Shown piece by piece: positions 22,705 through 27,392 of a stretch of DNA of 27,392 nt. Origin of the DNA: an uncultured Armatimonadota bacterium (GTDB lineage Bacteria > Armatimonadota > UBA5829 > DTJY01); NCBI GenBank assembly GCA_937875395.1, contig CALNCU010000147.1:1-27392 (forward strand), in the 5' to 3' direction. Positions within the stretch are counted from its first letter, which is position 1, and the number at the start of each line of letters is the position of its first letter. The notes under the pieces are model-generated. The model had not been told where the DNA came from, made no database searches, and was given only the letters and a program-made list of their open reading frames with translations. The translations under genes were made by a program, and so were the position numbers.

Positions 22705-22991
22705 ATGTAAGCACCATTAAGCCGCTGGATACCGCCACCATCCTCTCCTCTGTAAAAAAGACGGGATGCGCCGTCTCTGCAGAGGAGCACAGCATTGTAG
22801 GCGGACTGGGCGCCGCCGTCTCCGAGTTCCTTTCGGGCGAGCATCCGGTATTTATGGAACGCGTAGGGGTGGCGGATACCTTCACGGAATCCGGCAAGCC
22901 CGCAGACCTTCTACAAAAGTACCATATGACCGCGGCCGATATTGCCGACGCCGCAAAAAGAGCCGTGGAGAAGAAAACGGGGAAGAAGTAA
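22638..22991 (+). CDS. Transketolase C-terminal subunit, second fragment (C-terminal domain)
   Basis: This frame holds the transketolase C-terminal domain in 117 residues: MVAESLAAAEALASEGISAEVVNVSTIKPLDTATI (about 1-35), CAVSAEEHSIVGGLGAAVSEFL (about 45-66) and VGVADTFTESGKPADLLQKYHMTAADI (about 77-103). It overlaps the first fragment by 67 nt in another frame. The ATG at 22638 has GGAAGG 9 nt upstream, so separate translation is possible. The domain is intact apart from its first strand. The stop is directly before mtlD (TAA, then ATG). Alone it should not be catalytic; it would need to join the pyrimidine-domain fragment. Confidence 0.75.
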   Translation: MVAESLAAAEALASEGISAEVVNVSTIKPLDTATILSSVKKTGCAVSAEEHSIVGGLGAAVSEFLSGEHPVFMERVGVADTFTESGKPADLLQKYHMTAADIADAAKRAVEKKTGKK

Positions 22992-24158
22992 ATGCTTAAG
23001 GCAGTACAATTTGGCGCAGGAAACATAGGCAGGGGATTTACGGCCCAGCTCTTCACGGAGTCCGGGTATGAAGTGGTCTTTGTAGATATTGCAGACCCGG
23101 TTGTAGGTCTGATTAACAATAAAAAGAGCTACCCCATAGAGATTGTGGGGGACGGCGCAGAGACCGTTACAATAAAAAATATCCGCGCCGTAAACAGCAA
23201 AGATATAGATTCCGTTGCCAGTGAGATACAGAATGCGCCTATTGTATGTACGGCGGTCGGCGTAAACGTGCTAAAGTTTATTGCGCCGGCCATAGCAGCA
23301 GGTATTAAGCTAAGGGCAGAGGGCGGCGTAGAGTCGCCCCTGAACATAATAATCTGCGAGAACCTGCTCCATGCCTCAGATATACTAAAAGGTTACATAC
23401 TGGCGGAACTCCCGGATTCCCTTAAAGACTACGTTGACTCTCATGTAGGATTTGTGGAATCAGTGGTCAGCCGCATGGTCCCCGTGATGACGGAGGAAGA
23501 TAGAAAGAAAGATCCCCTTCGTGTTGTTGTAGAGGCTTACAAAACCCTTCCCGTGGACAAAAAAGGGTTTGTGGGCCCCATCCCGGAGATAGCAGGCTTC
23601 AGCCCGTATGATAACTTTGAAGGCTATGTGGAGCGCAAGCTCTTTACACATAACCTGGGGCATGCCTCTGCAGCGTATCTTGGATACCTTAAGGGATACC
23701 ATTATATCTACCAGGCGGTAGCAGACCCGGAGATTAGAGACAGAGTGAACCATGTGCTTGGAGAAACGGGAAAGGCCCTCATACAAAAATGGGGGTTCAC
23801 ACCGGAAGAACACCAGGCGCATATAGACGACCTTCTAAAAAGGTTTGCAAACGCTGCTCTGGGAGATACCGTCGCCCGCGTGGGGCGTGACCCAATAAGA
23901 AAGCTCGGTCCCAACGATAGAATAATAGGGGGAGCAAAACTAGCCGCCTCTTACGGTATAGAACCGCAAAATACATGCCTTGTGGCGGCAGCGGCGCTTC
24001 TTTATGATAACCCGGAGGATGATGCAGCCGTAAAGGTGCAATCCATCATACGGGATGCAGGCGTACTGGGCGTTCTTGAGGGTATCTGCGGTCTTGACCC
24101 CAAGGGCGCGCTGGCATCAGAGATTGAAGCGCAGTTCAACAAGCTGAAATCTGCGTAA
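22992..24158 (+). CDS. mtlD: Mannitol-1-phosphate 5-dehydrogenase
   Basis: Interconverts mannitol 1-phosphate and fructose 6-phosphate with NAD+. The 388 residues match the MtlD length. The NAD-binding motif is VQFGAGNIGRGFTAQLF (about 5-21). FVDIAD ends the second strand, and the active-site region is YVERKLFTHNLGHASAAYLGY (about 213-233). IIICENLLHASD (about 118-129) is also typical. No mannitol PTS component lies here, so it may serve mannitol synthesis from fructose 6-phosphate. The start codon directly follows the transketolase stop, with GGGGAAG upstream, so the genes are coupled. Confidence 0.93.
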   Translation: MLKAVQFGAGNIGRGFTAQLFTESGYEVVFVDIADPVVGLINNKKSYPIEIVGDGAETVTIKNIRAVNSKDIDSVASEIQNAPIVCTAVGVNVLKFIAPAIAAGIKLRAEGGVESPLNIIICENLLHASDILKGYILAELPDSLKDYVDSHVGFVESVVSRMVPVMTEEDRKKDPLRVVVEAYKTLPVDKKGFVGPIPEIAGFSPYDNFEGYVERKLFTHNLGHASAAYLGYLKGYHYIYQAVADPEIRDRVNHVLGETGKALIQKWGFTPEEHQAHIDDLLKRFANAALGDTVARVGRDPIRKLGPNDRIIGGAKLAASYGIEPQNTCLVAAAALLYDNPEDDAAVKVQSIIRDAGVLGVLEGICGLDPKGALASEIEAQFNKLKSA

Positions 24159-24175
24159 GTTTTATAGCCCGGAGA

Positions 24176-24212
24176 GCACCGGCCGGGTTCGCCTAATAGA
24201 GGCGCAAGGTGC
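24176..24212 (+). promoter_or_regulatory. Nested hairpins ahead of the SIS-domain gene
   Basis: An outer GCACC/GGTGC pair (24176-24180 with 24208-24212) encloses CGCCT/AGGCG (24190-24194 with 24200-24204). Stems are only 5 bp and no T-run follows, so this could be a processing or attenuation structure or chance. Confidence 0.3.
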
Positions 24213-24259
24213 CTGCCATCCAAATAAAGAGGCAGAAGAGGTAAAAGGGGAGAATTACA

Positions 24260-25294
24260 ATGACTTACATGCTACAAGAAATACATGAGCAGCCGGAGAT
24301 ACTGGAGCGGCTGGCGGCAAGCGAATGGGCAAGCGCACAGGCCTTGGCCAAAGCAGTGAAAGATAAAGGCATAGAGCAGATTACCATTGCCGCAAGAGGA
24401 ACATCAGATAACGCCGCAACATACGCCAAGTACCTGATTGAGACAAACAACGGAATTCCTGTATCTCTTGCGGCCCCCTCTGTTTTCACCATGTACCATT
24501 CAAAGCTTAACCTCTCCAAATGGCTGGTGATAGGCATATCCCAATCCGGTGAATCCACAGATATTACAGAGGTTGTGAAACAGGCAAAAGAGATGGGCGC
24601 GCTTACGCTGGGCCTGACAAACGTGAAGGGTTCCACTCTTGCAAAGATCTCTGATTACAGCCTCTTCTGCGATGCGGGCGAAGAGAAGAGCGTGGCCGCA
24701 ACCAAGACCTACACATCCACCCTTGGGCTGGTGTACCTGCTCTCCGCCGCCCTTAAAGGCGATGACAAGATGCCAGAGAAGCTTAAGACCGCTGCCGGCG
24801 TTATGAAGAAGATTTTTGCGGAAGAAGAGAAGATTGCCAATGTGGTTGCACGCTACAGATACATGACACAGTGCATGGTGGTGGCGCGCGGCCTTAACCA
24901 GTGCACCTGCCAGGAAGCTGCGCTTAAACTTGCGGAGACCTGCTACATAGTGGCAAAGGCATACTCCGCGGCAGACGTACAGCACGGCCCCATTGCCGCA
25001 GTATATGAGGGGTTCCCGGTCTTTATGTATGCCCCTGCCGGAAAAGCATACTCCTCCATGGTAGAGCTTGCACACAAGATGAAAGAGAGCGGCGCCGAGC
25101 TTATAGTATTCTCTCCAGAAGATGAAATCCTTAAAATGGCCACAACAGCCATCAAGATTCCTGATGTGGAAGAAGAGATAAGCCCCATAGTAGATATTGT
25201 AGCCGGACAGCTCTTTGCCCAGTATCTGGCCGTCTCCAAAGGCAACAACCCGGATCAGCCGCGCCACTTAAAAAAGGTAACGCTAACCATGTAA
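24260..25294 (+). CDS. SIS-domain sugar-phosphate isomerase/deaminase (NagB-II/GlmS C-half-like)
   Basis: Two SIS domains in 344 residues, without the glutamine amidotransferase domain of GlmS. That fits the NagB-II type of glucosamine-6-phosphate deaminase or a fructosamine deglycase. Visible: MLQEIHEQPEILERL (about 4-18), ARGTSDNAATYAKYLIE (about 45-61), the sugar-phosphate loop ISQSGESTDI (about 93-102), EKSVAATKTYTS (about 142-153), the second-domain GLNQCTCQEAALKLAETCYIVAKAYSAADVQHGP (about 213-246), and the C-terminal NPDQPRHLKKVT (about 330-341). It probably yields fructose 6-phosphate, the substrate shared with the mtlD and transketolase products upstream. GGGGAG precedes the ATG at 24260. 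Confidence 0.88.
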   Translation: MTYMLQEIHEQPEILERLAASEWASAQALAKAVKDKGIEQITIAARGTSDNAATYAKYLIETNNGIPVSLAAPSVFTMYHSKLNLSKWLVIGISQSGESTDITEVVKQAKEMGALTLGLTNVKGSTLAKISDYSLFCDAGEEKSVAATKTYTSTLGLVYLLSAALKGDDKMPEKLKTAAGVMKKIFAEEEKIANVVARYRYMTQCMVVARGLNQCTCQEAALKLAETCYIVAKAYSAADVQHGPIAAVYEGFPVFMYAPAGKAYSSMVELAHKMKESGAELIVFSPEDEILKMATTAIKIPDVEEEISPIVDIVAGQLFAQYLAVSKGNNPDQPRHLKKVTLTM

Positions 25295-25310
25295 AATGGA
25301 TAACCATCAG

Positions 25311-25342
25311 CTGCAGGCCGCATAACGCTGCCTGCAGTTTTT
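25311..25342 (+). terminator. Terminator after the SIS-domain gene
   Basis: CTGCAGGC (25311-25318) pairs with GCCTGCAG (25330-25337), with an 11-nt loop, followed by TTTTT. It ends the transketolase-to-deaminase run and sits 23 nt before the next gene's start. Confidence 0.85.
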
Positions 25343-25364
25343 AATTTGGCAGGAGGCAAACGTA

Positions 25365-26486
25365 ATGATAAATAAAGATCGTCTGGTTAAAAACTTTTTA
25401 CGCCTTGCAGCGGTAAACAGCCCTACCCGCCATGAGGCAAAGATTGCAGATATCCTTGAGGCAGACCTGTTGAAGATGGGCTTTGAAGTCTGCCGTGATG
25501 ATGCCGGAGAGAAGATAGGCGGCGACACGGGAAACATCATCGCACGTAAAAAGGGGACTGTGCCGGATGCAACCCCTATCATGTTTTCCGCCCATATGGA
25601 CACCGTTGAACCTACGGATAACTGGGGATACAAACTCTCGGACGGAGTTATAAAATCCAACGGAGAGACCATTCTTGGGGCAGATGACAAAGCCGGTCTT
25701 GCCGCCATTATGGAAGCCCTTACAGTTATGGAAGAAGACGGAATACCGCACGGCTGCATAGAAGTGGTGTTCAGCATTGCTGAAGAGATTGGCTTGTACG
25801 GCGCAAAGTATCTTGATATAAAGAAACTCCAATCCGGTTGCGCATTTGTATATGACGGAGGCCTCCCGCTTGGCGGAGTCACCATCTCTGCGCCGTATCA
25901 TGACAACATAAAAGCACGAATCTACGGCAAGAACGCTCATGCAGGCATAAACCCGGAGGAGGGCGTAAACGCCATTGCAGTGGCAAGCAAGGCCATCTCA
26001 CGCATGAAACTGGGCCGGTTGGATGAAGAAACCACCGCCAATATAGGCACAATCACGGGCGGCACGGCCAGAAACGTAGTAGCCGCTTACTGCGAAGTGT
26101 TTGGAGAGGCTCGCAGCCGCACGGAATCCAAAGCGAAGGCACAGGTGCAGCACATGGAGGAAGAGTTTAAGCGTGCGGCAGATGAGATGGGGGCGCGTGT
26201 AGATATAGAGATTGTAAGGTCTTATGACGGCTACAAACTCCCGCTTGACTCCCAGGTGGTGCAGATTGCAGTAGAAGCGGCCGGGAGAGCCGGGATTGAA
26301 CCCAAGACGCACGGAGCAGGCGGCGGAAGTGATGCAAACGTACTGAATGCGCACGGTTTTCCGGCCACCGTGATAGGGGTGGGGTATACCAACCCTCATT
26401 CCGTAGATGAATCCCTGGAAATAGAGGATCTGGTAAAATCTTCTGCCATGGCTCTGGAAATTATAAAGATAGCATCAGGGCGGTAA
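25365..26486 (+). CDS. M20-family metallopeptidase (PepT-like)
   Basis: Zinc-dependent exopeptidase of the M20 type, 373 residues, cytoplasmic (no signal peptide). Metal and catalytic motifs: FSAHMDTVEPTDN (about 74-86; His, Asp), LGADDKAGLAAIMEAL (about 104-119; Asp with the adjacent catalytic Asp), SIAEEIGLYGAKYLD (about 138-152; general-base Glu and metal Glu), and VYDGG (about 165-169). The lid domain follows, with GKNAHAGINPEEGVNAIAVA (about 189-208). Late conserved motifs are GAGGGSDANVLNAHGFPATVIGVGYTNPHS (about 320-349). It is closest in form to tripeptidase-T-like proteins. AGGAGG is just upstream of the ATG. Confidence 0.9.
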   Translation: MINKDRLVKNFLRLAAVNSPTRHEAKIADILEADLLKMGFEVCRDDAGEKIGGDTGNIIARKKGTVPDATPIMFSAHMDTVEPTDNWGYKLSDGVIKSNGETILGADDKAGLAAIMEALTVMEEDGIPHGCIEVVFSIAEEIGLYGAKYLDIKKLQSGCAFVYDGGLPLGGVTISAPYHDNIKARIYGKNAHAGINPEEGVNAIAVASKAISRMKLGRLDEETTANIGTITGGTARNVVAAYCEVFGEARSRTESKAKAQVQHMEEEFKRAADEMGARVDIEIVRSYDGYKLPLDSQVVQIAVEAAGRAGIEPKTHGAGGGSDANVLNAHGFPATVIGVGYTNPHSVDESLEIEDLVKSSAMALEIIKIASGR

Positions 26487-26503
26487 CGCAGGCCGGCGGG
26501 TTT

Positions 26504-26526
26504 TATGCTTCGCCCGCTGCCAAAGC
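26504..26526 (+). repeat. Decayed remnant of the hairpin repeat, copy R4
   Basis: A short copy of the module ends, ATGCTTCGC joined to CCGCTGCCAAAGC, with the central hairpin arms missing. It lies 18 nt after the M20 gene stop, the same position (just past a stop codon) as copy R3. Confidence 0.5.
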
Positions 26527-26559
26527 CCGGTAGATATCAAAATTATATGTGTGGAACGT

Positions 26560-27392
26560 ATGCTTAAAAGAAGAGTAGGCGTAGTCAGGCGTATATTGAC
26601 GGAAGGCTGCACACGGCAGGCGCAAGAGATTATTGTAGAGATAGACGGCAAAGAAGAGCGGGCATTAAACTACCCGCACCTAACCGGCTGCGTCTCCCCG
26701 GGCGATTCCGTTCTGGCAAACACCACGGCCTGCGCCCTCTCCCTTGGAACGGGCGGCCTGCATTTTGTGATGGCAAACCTCTCTAACCCGGAGGGGGAAG
26801 ATGCCGCCGCCCCCGGGCACATAATGAAGCTAAGATACACGCCCAACCAGCTTGCCGTACTCTCTGTTGAGGAGCAGGAAAGCCCCAATCATAAAAACAT
26901 GGCGGGGTTTGTATCTTTAGACGGAATGCCCGTGGTCTGCTGTGAGCTTCACAGCCAGATTGCCGGGGTTGCCGCAGGGGTTAAGCAGGCGCATCCATCC
27001 GCCCATGTATCCTACATAATGACAGATGAAGCCGCGCTCCCCCTTGCATTAAGTAATCTGGCAGCCGCTCTTCGCATAAAAGGGCTAATAGACTCCACAA
27101 TAACCTGCGGGCAGGCGTTTGGCGGGGAGATAGAAGCGGTTAACCTGTTCTCCGCCCTTGCTGCGGCAAAAGATGTTCTGCATGCAGACATTGCAATAAT
27201 CTGCCAGGGGCCGGGGAATACCGGAACGGGCACCCCCCTGGGATTCTCCGGGATAGCCCAGGGAACAGCGGCAAATACGGCAGGGTCTATCGGCGGGCGC
27301 CCGGTAATTATTCCCAGAATAAGTTTTGCAGATAAAAGGGAGCGCCACAGAGGCATAAGCCACCATACCCTGACAGTGCTGGAGATGGTGTT
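26560..27392 (+). CDS. DUF3866-family protein, 3' end cut by the window edge
   Basis: The open frame runs from ATG 26560 past the end of the window, 277 codons with no stop. It begins MLKRRVGVVRRILTEG. It matches the DUF3866 family, known from Firmicutes, Actinobacteria and others but without assigned function. Visible traits: LNYPHLTGCVSPGDSVLANTTA (about 30-51), GGLHFVMANL (about 57-66), GHIMKLRYTPNQLAVLSVEEQ (about 78-98), MPVVCCELHSQIAG (about 119-132) and GPGNTGTGTPLGFSGIAQG (about 216-234). No signal peptide. GTG at 26551 in the same frame is an alternative start; the upstream ribosome site (GGAA) is weak. It follows the M20 peptidase by about 70 nt, so the two may share a transcript. 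Confidence 0.82.
   Translation, partial: MLKRRVGVVRRILTEGCTRQAQEIIVEIDGKEERALNYPHLTGCVSPGDSVLANTTACALSLGTGGLHFVMANLSNPEGEDAAAPGHIMKLRYTPNQLAVLSVEEQESPNHKNMAGFVSLDGMPVVCCELHSQIAGVAAGVKQAHPSAHVSYIMTDEAALPLALSNLAAALRIKGLIDSTITCGQAFGGEIEAVNLFSALAAAKDVLHADIAIICQGPGNTGTGTPLGFSGIAQGTAANTAGSIGGRPVIIPRISFADKRERHRGISHHTLTVLEMV

Noticed and set aside
1..27392. CRISPR array, tRNA, rRNA, integrase or prophage
   Set aside because: No regularly spaced direct repeats, tRNA-like cloverleaf, conserved rRNA blocks, or recombinase motifs were seen by eye; short RNAs could still be missed.

Overview
The window (27.4 kb, moderate GC, genes packed on both strands, no tRNA, rRNA, CRISPR or phage genes seen) looks like ordinary chromosome of a Gram-negative-type (diderm) bacterium outside the Proteobacteria. 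An LptD/OstA-like outer-membrane gene points to an outer membrane. SepF-based division, MutS2, a two-gene transketolase, a NagB-II-type SIS deaminase, a DUF3866-type protein and a NurA-HerA pair point to a Terrabacteria-like lineage. Armatimonadota or a relative would fit, but this is a guess. Ile ATA codons and GTG/TTG starts are common.

Layout. 118-1497 (-): an Fe-S activase of the BcrA/BadF/HgdC family and an unknown seven-cysteine partner, downstream of a MATE exporter (1720-3096). 3233-4745 (+): a polyprenyl-phosphate-type GT2 glycosyltransferase overlapping a methyltransferase. 4873-5409 (+): a self-contained unit with strong promoter, leader hairpin, small acidic zinc-ribbon-like protein and terminator. 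5413-10855 (-): a four-gene unit nurA, HAS-barrel protein, herA, lptD-like, driven by a near-consensus promoter at 10871-10900. 11029-13089 (+): yggS-sepF-proC, a cell-division-linked cluster. 13211-14017 (-): an exported phosphodiester-glycosidase-domain protein with its own promoter and a triple hexamer operator-like array. 14159-17988 (-): aroQ, pepP, two universal stress proteins and a CPA2 antiporter. 18133-20502 (+): mutS2, probably leaderless. 20791-25294 (+): a sugar-phosphate run of transketolase N-subunit, cytidine deaminase, transketolase C-subunit (split by a frame change), mannitol-1-phosphate dehydrogenase and a SIS-domain deaminase. 25365-end (+): an M20 peptidase and a DUF3866-type protein cut by the window edge.

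The least explained structures are three. (1) A family of intergenic hairpin repeats (1534-1675, 9546-9665, 20513-20617, remnant 26504-26526): its apical stem changes sequence while staying paired, and one copy has terminal inverted repeats and sits inside the nurA operon. (2) The three-gene NurA / separate HAS-barrel / HerA set. (3) The activase with its unknown cysteine-rich partner. No intergenic stretch exceeds 300 bases. Bases 1-117 hold no gene I can support.
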